Below, piece by piece: positions 34,870 to 43,526 of a stretch of 64,000 nucleotides of DNA. This DNA is from Microbacterium phyllosphaerae (GTDB lineage Bacteria > Actinomycetota > Actinomycetes > Actinomycetales > Microbacteriaceae). The position numbers were made by a program, and so were the translations under genes. The notes under the pieces were generated by a model that was given only the letters and a program-made list of their open reading frames with translations, did no database searches and had not been told where the DNA came from. Each line of letters opens with the position of its first letter. Within the stretch, counting starts at the first letter, position 1. The stretch lies in contig NZ_JAGIOA010000001.1 in NCBI RefSeq assembly GCF_017876435.1, positions 3,534,001 through 3,598,000 on the forward strand, written 5' to 3'.

Positions 34870-35930
34870 GCTTCGACCTTTCGGAGGAGTTCGGGACGCG
34901 TCGCCGTCGAGGCGCGGACTTCGAGATGGGTGGACAGCTCCACTCGCTTCGTCGCGAGATGCTCTCCGGACGAGACCCTGAGCAGGGTGCTGACAGCGGC
35001 CCGGCCGATGTCGGCGATCGGCTGGTGCACGGTCGTCAACGGTGGGGCGGATGCTCTGGCGAGCACCGTGTCGTCGAACCCGACCACGCTCAGCTCGTCG
35101 GGCACGGTCACCCCCAGCCGTCGAGCCGCTTCGAGGACCCCCATCGCGGAGGCATCGCTGCCGGCGAAGATCGCTGTCGGCGGGTTCGACGAGGTGAGCA
35201 GCTCGGTCGCGGCGGCCAGACCGTGATCGAAACTGAACGCCTTGCGAGGGACACCGTCGATGTCCACCCGGATGCCCGCCTCGGCCATCGCGGCCGCCCA
35301 CCCGTGCGCTCGTACGGTGTCGCAGCTGGCCTTGGGCGGCCCCCCGATGTAGTCGATGCGACGATGCCCGAGATCGAGAAGGTGTTTGGTGGCCTCGTAG
35401 GCCCCGGCCCAGTTCGTCGCGCCGATGCTGTAGGTCGTCGTGCGGGGGCTGTCGATCGGATCGATCAGCACCATGGTGAGGCCGGCCGCCCGGAGCGCGC
35501 GTTCCCGCGCGGCGGAATAGGCGCTGGTGACCTCGATGACGCCGATCCTTCCCGAGCGGGCGAGCATGGTCGCCCACGCGGTCGGTGTGCGCGCCTTCGC
35601 CGATTCGATCGAGCGGATCAGCAGGCCGATGTCGAGACTGCTCGCCACCTCGATGGCCCCACCGAGCAGCAACGCCAGGTAGGGGTTGCTCACGTCATCC
35701 GGCTCGACGAGCACCTCGATCGTTGCTTCACCCGCCTGACGGGCCGCATGCTGGCGTTCCGTGAGGGCCACGAACCCGAGATCCTGAGCGATCTGATTCA
35801 CCCGATCGCGGGTATCCGCGCCGACACCGGCGCGGTTGTTCAGGACCTTCGACGCCGTCGCGAGCGAGACGTTGGCCGCGTCCGCGACGTCCCGGAGTGT
35901 GAGCTTGCGTGCCGCACGGTCGTCGGACAT
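34866..35930 (-). CDS. LacI-family regulator of the GH3/GH95 operon
   Basis: The 354-residue repressor has the LacI helix-turn-helix and hinge (KLTLRDVADAANVSLATASK, about 9-28, then VLNNRAGVGADTR) and a periplasmic-binding-like sugar domain (IGVIEVTSAYS..., AIFAGSDASAMGVLEAARRLG, SVVGFDDT). ATG at 35930 shares one base with the permease stop and has 'gggagg'. It is encoded inside its own presumed operon between transporter and hydrolases. Candidate operators with the core GAAA-N3-TTTC lie before the binding-protein gene and before the Asp-box protein gene. Confidence 0.9.
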   Translation of the reverse strand: MSDDRAARKLTLRDVADAANVSLATASKVLNNRAGVGADTRDRVNQIAQDLGFVALTERQHAARQAGEATIEVLVEPDDVSNPYLALLLGGAIEVASSLDIGLLIRSIESAKARTPTAWATMLARSGRIGVIEVTSAYSAARERALRAAGLTMVLIDPIDSPRTTTYSIGATNWAGAYEATKHLLDLGHRRIDYIGGPPKASCDTVRAHGWAAAMAEAGIRVDIDGVPRKAFSFDHGLAAATELLTSSNPPTAIFAGSDASAMGVLEAARRLGVTVPDELSVVGFDDTVLARASAPPLTTVHQPIADIGRAAVSTLLRVSSGEHLATKRVELSTHLEVRASTATRPELLRKVEA

Positions 35931-36748
35931 CACTTGCCTCCCACGCCCATGAGTCCTCGCACGAGCGAGCGCCTCGCGAAGATGTACATCAGCAGGATCG
36001 GAAGGACCGTCAGCACGATGGCCGACATGAGGCCCGGGATGTTCAGGCTGAACTCCTGACGGAAGATGCCGAGTGCGAGCGTCGCGACGCGGTTGTCGGC
36101 CGAGCGGGTCAGCACGAGCGGGAGCAGGTAGTTGTTCCAGGCGTTCAGGGCCGAGAAGATGACGATCGTCGCGAGTCCGCCCTTCGACATCGGCAGCACG
36201 AGAGTGCTGAAGATCCGGAACGAACTGGCACCGTCCAGCGCCATCGCCTCGTACTGCTCGTTGCCGATCTCGCGCATGGCTCCCGAGAGGATCAGCGTGG
36301 TGAGCGGGATGAGGAACACGGCGGTCGGGATGATGATGCCGAGCAGTGTGTCGTACAGCGAGATCCGATCGATCAGGAAGAAGACCGGGATCACCACGAC
36401 CTGCGCGGGGATCGCGAGCCCGAAGAGCATGATCCGGAAGACCAGGGCAACCCATCTGCTCTCGCTGCGCACGATCGCGTAGGCGAGAGGCGGGACGACG
36501 AGGAGGATGATGAGCACCGTGCCGAGCGTCACCAGTGCGGAGTTCAGCAGGAATCGACCGAACCCCTGATCGAACGCGTAGACGTAGTTCTCGAGGGTGA
36601 ACTCGCGAGGAAGCCCGAGAGGGCCGTTCTGCGCGTAGGTCTCGCGGCTCTCGAACGAGGCACGGACCATCACGTAGACGGGGATCATGATGATCGCGAG
36701 CCAGAGGCCGGCGAAGATCCCGGCGATCCAGTTGGGACGGGTTCTCAT
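35930..36748 (-). CDS. Sugar ABC transporter permease (MalG type)
   Basis: The 272-residue CUT1 permease has six helices and the EAA loop YEAMALDGASSFRIFSTLVLPMSKGG (about 190-215). The C-terminus is RRSLVRGLMGVGGK. It imports oligosaccharides with the neighbouring permease and lipoprotein; no ATPase is encoded in the operon, so a shared MsmK-like ATPase elsewhere is expected. ATG at 36748 has 'aggaagg' and touches the upstream stop. Confidence 0.9.
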   Translation of the reverse strand: MRTRPNWIAGIFAGLWLAIIMIPVYVMVRASFESRETYAQNGPLGLPREFTLENYVYAFDQGFGRFLLNSALVTLGTVLIILLVVPPLAYAIVRSESRWVALVFRIMLFGLAIPAQVVVIPVFFLIDRISLYDTLLGIIIPTAVFLIPLTTLILSGAMREIGNEQYEAMALDGASSFRIFSTLVLPMSKGGLATIVIFSALNAWNNYLLPLVLTRSADNRVATLALGIFRQEFSLNIPGLMSAIVLTVLPILLMYIFARRSLVRGLMGVGGK

Positions 36749-37686
36749 CACAGACCTTCCTGGGTGCCCTGCATCTTGTCGTACCCGGTGGCGCGCACCA
36801 TGCCGATCGAGACGAGGGCGGCGAGCACGATGAGGATCACGGCGATCACGCATCCGTATCCGAAGTCCAGCGCCGAGATCCCGCGGTCGTACATGAAGAA
36901 CGGCAGGTTCGAGGTGGCCCCGCTGGGGCCGCCGCGGGTGAGGATCAGGATCAGATCGAACGTCGTGAAGGTTCCGACGACCATGAGGATCGTGGAGGTG
37001 ACGATGGTGTTGCGCAGCTGCGGGATCGTGATCGAGAAGAACTGCCGGACGGTGCCGGCTCCGTCGATCGCCGCCGCCTGATACAGCGTCTCCGGAATCG
37101 CCCGCGCCCCGCCCTGATAGATCAGGGTGTGCAGGGGGGTGGCTCCCCAGAGGTAGATGAACGCGATGAGGCCGATGGCCGTGGTCGGTTCGCCCAGGAT
37201 GTTGCTGAAGGGGTTGTCCTTGCCCAGCAGCGGCTCGAGCAGCGCGGGGATGCCGAAGTTCGGGTCGACGAGCGATGCCCAGAGAACGGCGACGGCTGCG
37301 GTGCTCATGAGCAGGGGGATGAAGTAGAGCGCTGCGACGATCGCTCGCCCCCGCTGCGGGCCGGCGGCCCACACGCCGATCAGCATGCTCACCGGCACCT
37401 GCGTGACGACCGCGAGGACCACGAGAATCACCGTGACGACGAGGCTGCGATGCAGCGCCTGGTCGGTCAGCACGCGGGCCCAGTTGTCGAGCCCGACCCA
37501 CTGCGGGGCGATCAGGCGGATGCCGTTGTATTGCGTGAACGACAGGTACACCGCGAAAGCGAGGGGAAGCAGAGCGAACACGCCGAAGGCGGCGATCGCG
37601 GGAAGGGACCAGACGAAGCCGGGGCGGCCTGCTTTCTGCAGGCCGCCTCGCTTCGCCCGAGACCTCTCCGTGGGGAGAGCGGTCAT
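36748..37686 (-). CDS. Sugar ABC transporter permease (MalF type)
   Basis: The 312-residue CUT1 permease has a charged N-terminus (about 25 residues) and six helices; the coupling loop is ETLYQAAAIDGAGTVRQFFSITIPQLRN. It partners the downstream permease. ATG at 37686 is preceded by 'aaagg'; a 48-bp gap separates it from the binding-protein stop, with no terminator hairpin seen. Confidence 0.9.
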   Translation of the reverse strand: MTALPTERSRAKRGGLQKAGRPGFVWSLPAIAAFGVFALLPLAFAVYLSFTQYNGIRLIAPQWVGLDNWARVLTDQALHRSLVVTVILVVLAVVTQVPVSMLIGVWAAGPQRGRAIVAALYFIPLLMSTAAVAVLWASLVDPNFGIPALLEPLLGKDNPFSNILGEPTTAIGLIAFIYLWGATPLHTLIYQGGARAIPETLYQAAAIDGAGTVRQFFSITIPQLRNTIVTSTILMVVGTFTTFDLILILTRGGPSGATSNLPFFMYDRGISALDFGYGCVIAVILIVLAALVSIGMVRATGYDKMQGTQEGL

Positions 37687-37734
37687 GGACAGTTACCTTT
37701 CAGCGGGGCCGCATCGGTGCGACCGACTCGTGGA

Positions 37735-39078
37735 CTACTGGGCGGCGGTGGCGGATTGCACGGCGGCGACCCAGCCGTCGGCGTCGATCGTGCCGTTGAA
37801 GTAGTCGGCCATGGCGTTCTGCAGCGGAGTCTGGCTGGCCGCGGGGACGAACTGATCCCACGACAGCTGGAACGCCGGAGCATCGGCGACGAGGCCGGCC
37901 ACGAAGGTCAGGAACTCGCGGTTCGTCTCGTCGAGGCTGGTGTCGGCGGCGACCAGGTCGGCGGCGTTCGTCGTCGGCGGAAGGTTGCCGAGGGCGAGCT
38001 GGTCCTTCAGGAAGTCATCGCTGTAGAGCTCGGCGAGGAAGTCCCGCACCGTGTCGGGGTAACGGGTGTCGGCGGCGACGTTGTAGAAGTTGCTGAGGTT
38101 GCCGGCGATGTCCGTGGCGTTGTCCGAACCGATCGACGGGAATGCCGTCCATCCGAGGTCGTTCTTGACGAACTCCTCGTCACCGCCGGCGATCGTGGCG
38201 TAGTGCCACGTGCCCATCAGCTCGTACGCCGACTTTCCGGTGCGCAGGAGCGCCGCCGATCCGTCGGTGCCATAGGTGACCGAGTCGAAGCTGTTCCCGA
38301 AGGCGCCCGAGTCGACGATCTCCTTGATGTCGTCGAGTGCCTCGCGGCTCTCGTCGCTGTCCCAGACATCGCCGTCGCCGAGAAGTCCCTCACGCACGGC
38401 CTCCGGACCTGCGACGCGGTCGAACACGTACTGGTACCACATCTGGGTGGGCCACTTGTCGGAACCGGCGAGCCCGATGGGCGTCACACCGGCGTCCGTC
38501 AGCGGTCCGACCTGATCGAGAAGCTCATCCCAGGTGGTGGCGGGTTCGAGGCCGGCATCGGCCAGGACCTGCTTGTTGTAGTACAGGAATGTCGGTGCGA
38601 CTCCGCGCATCGGGATTCCGTAGGACTCCCCGTCGATGACCTCTTCGCTGAACACGGACGGCAGGAACGACGACTCGAGCTTCGGATCCTCGTCGATGAA
38701 GTCGTTGAGCGACATCAGCGCGCCGGCGTCGACCAGGGGCGAGATGTTGGCCGCTCCCCAGCTCATGAAGATGTCAGGGGCCGACGCGGTGCCGATGGAG
38801 TTGCGCACCGCCGTGGAGTACTCGGCGCCCGACGTCGAGCCCGTGTCGATCACGACCTTGACGTCGGATGTCTTGTTGAACCGGTCGGCGGCCGCCTGTT
38901 CGGCCGAAGCCGCCGCGTCGCCGAGGACCAGGACGTGGATCTCGCCCTCTGGCCTGCTCGTGTTGCCGCCTTCCGCAGGGGCTCCGCTTGCGCAGCCGGC
39001 GAGAATCACGCCGGCAATCGCCACCGAAGCACCCACAGCGCCGATCCGAAAAGATCCGCGAACTCGGGAGTTCATCAT
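37735..39078 (-). CDS. Sugar ABC transporter substrate-binding lipoprotein
   Basis: The 447-residue CUT1 binding protein has a lipobox VILAGC (C29) and family-1 binding-protein features: TGSTSGAEYSTAVRNSIGT, APDIFMSWGAANISPLVDAGALMSLNDF, WDELLDQV. It captures the oligosaccharide outside the membrane. Two ATGs are adjacent (39078, 39075); the 'agagagg' spacing favours the first. It is the first gene of the operon. The 303-bp region upstream is shared with the divergent alcohol dehydrogenase. Confidence 0.88.
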   Translation of the reverse strand: MMNSRVRGSFRIGAVGASVAIAGVILAGCASGAPAEGGNTSRPEGEIHVLVLGDAAASAEQAAADRFNKTSDVKVVIDTGSTSGAEYSTAVRNSIGTASAPDIFMSWGAANISPLVDAGALMSLNDFIDEDPKLESSFLPSVFSEEVIDGESYGIPMRGVAPTFLYYNKQVLADAGLEPATTWDELLDQVGPLTDAGVTPIGLAGSDKWPTQMWYQYVFDRVAGPEAVREGLLGDGDVWDSDESREALDDIKEIVDSGAFGNSFDSVTYGTDGSAALLRTGKSAYELMGTWHYATIAGGDEEFVKNDLGWTAFPSIGSDNATDIAGNLSNFYNVAADTRYPDTVRDFLAELYSDDFLKDQLALGNLPPTTNAADLVAADTSLDETNREFLTFVAGLVADAPAFQLSWDQFVPAASQTPLQNAMADYFNGTIDADGWVAAVQSATAAQ

Positions 39079-39196
39079 CAGAATGCCTCTCTGCACTGTG
39101 ATCGCGTCAGCGCGGGCCGCTCGACGCAAGTCCGGCCGCATCGCCGGACAAGGGAAAACCTAACCGGCATACTGGCCGCGAAATCGTTCGAAGTCA

Positions 39197-39209
39197 CGAA
39201 AAGTTTTCG
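39197..39209. promoter_or_regulatory. Palindrome CGAAAAGTTTTCG, candidate LacI operator
   Basis: A perfect odd-centred palindrome (arms CGAAAA / TTTTCG) lies 119-131 nt before the binding-protein start, within the 303-bp divergent intergenic region 39079-39381. A related GAAAGACTTTC occurs before the Asp-box protein gene (42308-42318), sharing GAAA-N3-TTTC. I see no other recognisable features in this intergenic region besides this and site 5. Confidence 0.5.
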
Positions 39210-39294
39210 CATCTGTTCACGATGTCTTACGCGGACCTCTCAAGGGGCCCCGGCGTCTATTGATGCTCCTCAGGGCGGAATCACGGCTCATCGG

Positions 39295-39302
39295 GTATTG
39301 GA
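39295..39302 (+). promoter_or_regulatory. GTATTGGA octamer before the alcohol dehydrogenase (site 5)
   Basis: GTATTGGA ends 79 nt before the GTG start of the dehydrogenase gene, in sense orientation, as in the four copies of the 18.9-23.2 kb catabolic cluster. The upstream AT(C/T)(A/T)ATC half is not clearly present; AATC occurs one base off the expected spacing. Confidence 0.4.
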
Positions 39303-39381
39303 CCCGGTCTTCACCGCCCTGTCAGTCTGGGCTGAGATCGGTGGAATGGACCTCCGGTCGCAGAGCGAAGGAGAACACGCC

Positions 39382-40425
39382 GTGCGTGCTGTCGTGTATC
39401 GAGGTATCGGGGATCTGACGGTCGAGGATCGAGAGGTGCCTTCCATCGGCCCGAGGGACGTTCTCGTGCGAAACATGCGCACAGGCATCTGCGGCACGGA
39501 CATCAGCGCCTTCACGAAGGGCGGCGAAGCTCTCGGCATCTTCCCCGGCGGTCTGATCGGTCACGAGTTCGTGTCCGAGGTGGTCGAGGTGGGCGCCGAG
39601 GTGCGTGACCCGGCGATCGTCCCGGGACTTCGCGTGTTCGTGAACGCCTCGACCTCGAAGCGACGGGGAGAGGGTCGCTCCCAGCTCGAGATCACCGATT
39701 CGGCAGGCGGCCTCTCGCAGTTCATCTCGGTGCAGGATGCCGAGATCGGCTACAACCTGCACCCGCTTCCCGCGCACGTGTCGTGGGACCAGGCCGTGCT
39801 GATCGAGCCGTTCTCGGTCGCGAACCGCGGGGCCAACATCGCGAAGCCCGTTCCGGGCGAGCGTGCACTGGTGTTCGGCGCCGGAGCCGTGGGCCTCGGG
39901 GCGCTCGCGAACCTGAAGGCCAAAGGGGTCGAGCAGGTCATCGTCTCGGACATCGTCCCGAGCAAGCTGGAGGTCGTGCGACGACTCGGCGGCATCCCGG
40001 TCGACGGCAGAGAGGTCGATCCGATCGAGTTCGCCAAGGAGCGCTTCGGAGTCGTGACGAACTTCATCGACGAGGAGCGGGCCGACGTCGACATCTTCAT
40101 CGACTCGGCAGGGTCACCGAACGCGATGTCGGACTACCTCAGGGGCGGGAAGCCCGGGTCGCGGATGGTGCTCGTCGCACTGCCTCCTCATTCCTTCGAG
40201 ATCTCGCAGACCGCCTTCGTGCTCCAGGAGCTGTCGATCCTCACCTCGCTCGCATACAGCAACGACGACATCGCCGAGGTGGTGCGGTACCTCGAAGAGA
40301 GGCGCTACGACCCGAGTCCGGTCATCACGCACCACTTCTCCCAGGAGGATGTCGTGGAGGCCTTCCGCACGGTCATCGAGAAGAAGGACGAAGCGATCAA
40401 GGTCGTCGTCGACGTGCACCCCTGA
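39382..40425 (+). CDS. MDR-family alcohol dehydrogenase with catalytic zinc site only
   Basis: The 347-residue dehydrogenase has the catalytic zinc residues C37 (GICGTD) and H61-E62 (GLIGHEF), plus the nucleotide loop FGAGAVGLGAL. The usual four-cysteine structural zinc loop is absent, replaced by a polar stretch around NASTSKRRGEGRS (88-100), as in some polyol-type dehydrogenases. The GTG at 39382 has 'aaggag' eight bases upstream; earlier in-frame codons run through a promoter region. It is divergent from the sugar ABC operon but carries a GTATTGGA element like the ketone cluster, so it could be the missing omega-hydroxyacid or alcohol dehydrogenase of that pathway; that is inference. A terminator follows. 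Confidence 0.84.
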   Translation: MRAVVYRGIGDLTVEDREVPSIGPRDVLVRNMRTGICGTDISAFTKGGEALGIFPGGLIGHEFVSEVVEVGAEVRDPAIVPGLRVFVNASTSKRRGEGRSQLEITDSAGGLSQFISVQDAEIGYNLHPLPAHVSWDQAVLIEPFSVANRGANIAKPVPGERALVFGAGAVGLGALANLKAKGVEQVIVSDIVPSKLEVVRRLGGIPVDGREVDPIEFAKERFGVVTNFIDEERADVDIFIDSAGSPNAMSDYLRGGKPGSRMVLVALPPHSFEISQTAFVLQELSILTSLAYSNDDIAEVVRYLEERRYDPSPVITHHFSQEDVVEAFRTVIEKKDEAIKVVVDVHP

Positions 40426-40443
40426 TCTCGCAGTGGATCCGCA

Positions 40444-40488
40444 CGAGAGCCGGCGTCCGATGGTGTCACCACCTGGCGCCGGCTCTCG
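40444..40488. terminator. Terminator between convergent alcohol dehydrogenase and Asp-box protein genes
   Basis: Perfect 12-bp arms (CGAGAGCCGGCG / CGCCGGCTCTCG) enclose a 21-nt loop that can itself form TGGTG/CACCA. It lies 18 bp after the dehydrogenase stop and 28 bp past the convergent stop. Confidence 0.75.
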
Positions 40489-40515
40489 ATGTCGGTGACA
40501 CCGGAGAGCACCGGC

Positions 40516-42243
40516 TCAGCTGCTCGGGACCAGCTTCCACTCCTGCAGGTCGTCGTTTGTCGACGGCAGCTGCGATTGCAGCGCGACGGATCCATGGGAT
40601 CCTGCCGCCGTCATGTAGAGCGATGTGTTCTGCGCGGACTGGATGCGCACGTATCCGTCCGAGGTCGTGACGAGGTTCCAGCGTTTGTCGACGCCACCGT
40701 CATCCACCCACTGCGCGATCCGCACGCCTGCAGAGGCGTTGCCCTGCCAGATACCCAGTGCGCGACCACCTGCCTTGTTGAGGAACGTGACCGAGTTCCC
40801 CTTCTGCACCGCGTGCCAGCGCTGGGTGGCGTTGGCGGGGTTGTCACCCCAGGTGATGATGTCGGGCTGGTCGCCCGTGAGGTTCGCATCCTGTGTCTTG
40901 TCGGCATCCGTGCTGAGGATCTCTCCCGTGGCTCGGTTCACCAGCGTGTAGTAGGTGCCGGCAGAGGTGCCGAGGTCGACCTGCCCCGCGGTGACCGGGC
41001 CTGTGCCCCAGGGCGCCTGCAGGATCTGGATGCGTCCCGTGGCGGGGACGTACTGCAGGTTGCGGCTGTAGCCGGCGGCCACCGGAGTCTGGTACTCCTT
41101 CCAGACGCCGTCGCTCCGACCCGACTGGTTGACCCAGACGCTGCCGCTGCCCGCCGCGTTGTAGACGATCGATCCGTCGGGTCGCGTGACGAGCACCGGG
41201 CTCCCGCCCTGCGCGAGCCTGTTCGCGCCCGCCGGAACGGGAAGTGCGGAGATGCCTGTGCCCGCCGCGCCGCCGACCGAACGGAAGTTCAGCGGGTCGT
41301 CGACGATCTTGTAGCGCACGTTGTCGCCGCCGCCCCAGTACTCGTACGTGAGCAGCCACTTGCCGTCGGTCGTGGGGACGATGTTCGTCATGCCGGGGCG
41401 TCCTCCACCCAGACGGGCCTTGCCGTCCTTGACCTCGGTGACGCCGGCGACATCGACGACCGGAGCCGTCCACGCTCCGACCCCGTCCCAGGTCGTGTGG
41501 GCGAGGATCTGTCCTCCGGAATCGGGCGACGAGGCATCGGCCGGATCGAACTGCACGACACCGGTGGTGGAATCCACTCCGAGCACGTCGCGCTCATCGG
41601 AGTAGAACACGACGAGGCGCCCGTTGCGCATCATCAGATACGGCTCCCACACCGGGTCCTGCCAGACCGTGTCACCCTGCGTGCCCGAATACTGCGTGGG
41701 GCTGGCCGCCACCTTCGAGATCAGCTGCCAGGTCGCTCCCGAGTCGGTGCTCGCCCACAGGACGATCGCCGAACGGAGTCGGTCGTTGCTGCCGGACTGG
41801 CCGGATGACGCGACGGTCGACAGCAGGACCGTGCCCTTCTTGTACGGGCCGAGATCCTCGGGCAACACGTAGAAGTAGGGGTTGGTCCAGTTGCTGGTGA
41901 GTCCTGCGTACTGCGCCGCGTTCGACTGCGATGACGGCGAGCCTATGTCGGTCAGCTTCTGCCAGGTGTCGCCGTTGTCGTCGCTCTTGTAGACCGGCAG
42001 GTCCTGCCCGACGACCGGGCCGGTGCTCTCCTCGTATGCCATGAGCAGCCGCCCGCTGGGCAGTTGCACGGACTTCGGGTAGAGGATGCAGGGGCTCTTG
42101 TTGCACGAGGCCTGCGACACGGCCGGAACGACAACGTTCGCCGCCGGCGCGTAGGCCGAGGCCCCCGAGGCCGCGAACCCGCTGATGGTGAGCATCGCGA
42201 GCGTCGCCGCGAATCCTGTGATGAGTTTTCTGTGCTTCGACAT
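40516..42243 (-). CDS. Secreted Asp-box (BNR) beta-propeller glycosidase-like protein with ricin-type lectin domain
   Basis: The 575-residue protein has a Sec signal peptide (about 1-30, ending GASA), then a sialidase-like six-bladed propeller. Two clear Asp boxes are SDDNGDTW (87-94) and STDSGATW (165-172). From about 445 a beta-trefoil lectin domain carries the repeats QRWHAV, KRWNLV and QEWKLV. I see no GH33 F/YRIP motif near the start; ILYPKSVQLPSGRLLMAY is more like exo-arabinanase (GH93) or related Asp-box enzymes. It is likely an extracellular exo-glycosidase bound to plant or fungal glycan. It is a single gene with its own terminator and a GAAA-N3-TTTC palindrome upstream. Confidence 0.82.
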   Translation of the reverse strand: MSKHRKLITGFAATLAMLTISGFAASGASAYAPAANVVVPAVSQASCNKSPCILYPKSVQLPSGRLLMAYEESTGPVVGQDLPVYKSDDNGDTWQKLTDIGSPSSQSNAAQYAGLTSNWTNPYFYVLPEDLGPYKKGTVLLSTVASSGQSGSNDRLRSAIVLWASTDSGATWQLISKVAASPTQYSGTQGDTVWQDPVWEPYLMMRNGRLVVFYSDERDVLGVDSTTGVVQFDPADASSPDSGGQILAHTTWDGVGAWTAPVVDVAGVTEVKDGKARLGGGRPGMTNIVPTTDGKWLLTYEYWGGGDNVRYKIVDDPLNFRSVGGAAGTGISALPVPAGANRLAQGGSPVLVTRPDGSIVYNAAGSGSVWVNQSGRSDGVWKEYQTPVAAGYSRNLQYVPATGRIQILQAPWGTGPVTAGQVDLGTSAGTYYTLVNRATGEILSTDADKTQDANLTGDQPDIITWGDNPANATQRWHAVQKGNSVTFLNKAGGRALGIWQGNASAGVRIAQWVDDGGVDKRWNLVTTSDGYVRIQSAQNTSLYMTAAGSHGSVALQSQLPSTNDDLQEWKLVPSS

Positions 42244-42307
42244 TGAAGTCACTCCCTTCCACGTCCATGAACCCACGGATGCACGCACGCGGTCGTCGCA
42301 CGCCGGA

Positions 42308-42318
42308 GAAAGACTTTC
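42308..42318. promoter_or_regulatory. Palindrome GAAAGACTTTC before the Asp-box protein gene
   Basis: An odd-centred perfect palindrome lies 65-75 nt before the start codon. It shares GAAA-N3-TTTC with the palindrome before the sugar ABC operon, so both may be bound by the LacI protein encoded at 34866-35930. Confidence 0.4.
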
Positions 42319-42353
42319 CTCCTTCTCCGTGGCGGACGGGGGCCACAGACGAA

Positions 42354-42383
42354 GGCGGGTGGGTGCCGAAGCCCCCACCCGCC
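42354..42383 (-). terminator. Terminator after the Old Yellow Enzyme gene
   Basis: Perfect 10-bp arms (GGCGGGTGGG / CCCACCCGCC) with a 10-nt loop that on the minus strand contains GC-TTCG-GC, a stable tetraloop hairpin. It lies 15 bp past the leftward stop at 42398. Confidence 0.78.
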
Positions 42384-42397
42384 GATCCGTCGCCTGC

Positions 42398-43486
42398 TCA
42401 GGCTCCGGAGCGGACGCTCTCCAGCGAGGGGTAGTCGGTGTACCCCTCGGCGGTCCGACCGTAGAACAGCGCGGGCCGGGGCTCGTTGAGCTCGGCATCC
42501 TGACGCCAGCGCTCGACCAGGTCGGGGTTCGCGATCACCGGGCGGCCGGCGGCGACGGCATCCGCCCATCCGTCCGTCACGAGGGCGGTCGCTTCGTCAC
42601 GGCTCGTGGGCTCCGCGAAGCCGGAGTTGATGATCAGCGGCGCCCCGAGCGTGCGACGGATGCGCTGCACGAGCTCGCTCGTCGGCGCAGCGTTCAGGAT
42701 GTCGACGAACGCGAGGCCGAGAGGTGCGAGGCCCTCGGCGACGGCGAGGTAGGTGGCGAGCGCGTCGGCGTCGTCCTCTTCGAGCACGCCCTGGATGTTG
42801 TGCTGCGGCGACAGGCGGATGCCGGTACGGTCGGCACCGACAGCCTCGGCGACGGCCGTGGTGACCTCGATCGCGAAGCGCGCACGGTTCTCGGGCGAGC
42901 CACCGTACCGGTCGTCGCGGATGTTCGACACCGGCGACAGGAACTCCTGCACGAGGTAGCCGTTGGCTCCGTGCACCTCGACACCGTCGAGACCGGCGGC
43001 GATCGCGTTGCGCGCGGCCTGCACGAACTGCTCGACGACCTCGGGGATCTCGTCGAGGGTCAGGGCGTGCGCGACCGGCATGGCCGCCTTGCCCTCGGGT
43101 GTGTGCGTCTCACCGGGAGCCGCGAGCGCGCTCGGCGCGACGACGCGGGGTTCTCCCGAGATGGCGGGGTGCGAGACGCGGCCTCCGTGCATGAGCTGCA
43201 TGACGATCGTGCCGCCGGCCTCGTGCACCGCGTCGGCGATGCGACGCCAGCCCTCGATCTGTGCAGGCGTCACGATGCCCGGCTGACCCGGGTACGACTT
43301 GCCCTCAGCCGCGGGCCACGTGCCCTCGGTGATGATGAGCCCCTGGCCCGCGCGCTGACGGTAGTACTCCACCATCGTCTCGGTGGGCACGCCCTCGTCA
43401 TCCGCACGTGTGCGGGTGAGGGGCGCCATGACGACGCGGTTGGACAGCGGAAGGGCGCCGAAGGCGGCGGGCTCGAAAAGACTCAC
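42398..43486 (-). CDS. Old Yellow Enzyme family alkene reductase
   Basis: The 362-residue FMN enzyme reduces activated C=C bonds with NAD(P)H. It has the TIM-barrel landmarks MAPLTRTRA (20-28), the substrate-anchoring pair H172 and N175 in VEVHGANGYL, and SNIRDDRYGGSPENR. This is the classical NemA/OYE type rather than the thermophilic YqjM type, by overall look. The start is GTG at 43486; no strong ribosome-binding site is visible. It follows a MarR gene by 40 bp on the same strand, so MarR-controlled response to electrophiles is likely. A strong terminator follows. Confidence 0.9.
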   Translation of the reverse strand: MSLFEPAAFGALPLSNRVVMAPLTRTRADDEGVPTETMVEYYRQRAGQGLIITEGTWPAAEGKSYPGQPGIVTPAQIEGWRRIADAVHEAGGTIVMQLMHGGRVSHPAISGEPRVVAPSALAAPGETHTPEGKAAMPVAHALTLDEIPEVVEQFVQAARNAIAAGLDGVEVHGANGYLVQEFLSPVSNIRDDRYGGSPENRARFAIEVTTAVAEAVGADRTGIRLSPQHNIQGVLEEDDADALATYLAVAEGLAPLGLAFVDILNAAPTSELVQRIRRTLGAPLIINSGFAEPTSRDEATALVTDGWADAVAAGRPVIANPDLVERWRQDAELNEPRPALFYGRTAEGYTDYPSLESVRSGA

Positions 43487-43526
43487 AGTGAGGGGTAAGG
43501 CTCACCACTCGTCGAGTATTCCCCGG

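Noticed and set aside
37129..39381. Long plus-strand frame running into the alcohol dehydrogenase gene
   Set aside because: It is antisense to the sugar ABC permease and binding-protein genes and crosses the divergent promoter region; the dehydrogenase has its own GTG and ribosome-binding site at 39382.
42305..42328. Inverted repeat GGAGAA-N12-TTCTCC as a riboswitch or attenuator in the Asp-box gene leader
   Set aside because: Only six-base arms and no conserved riboswitch core; the shorter inner palindrome is a better operator candidate.
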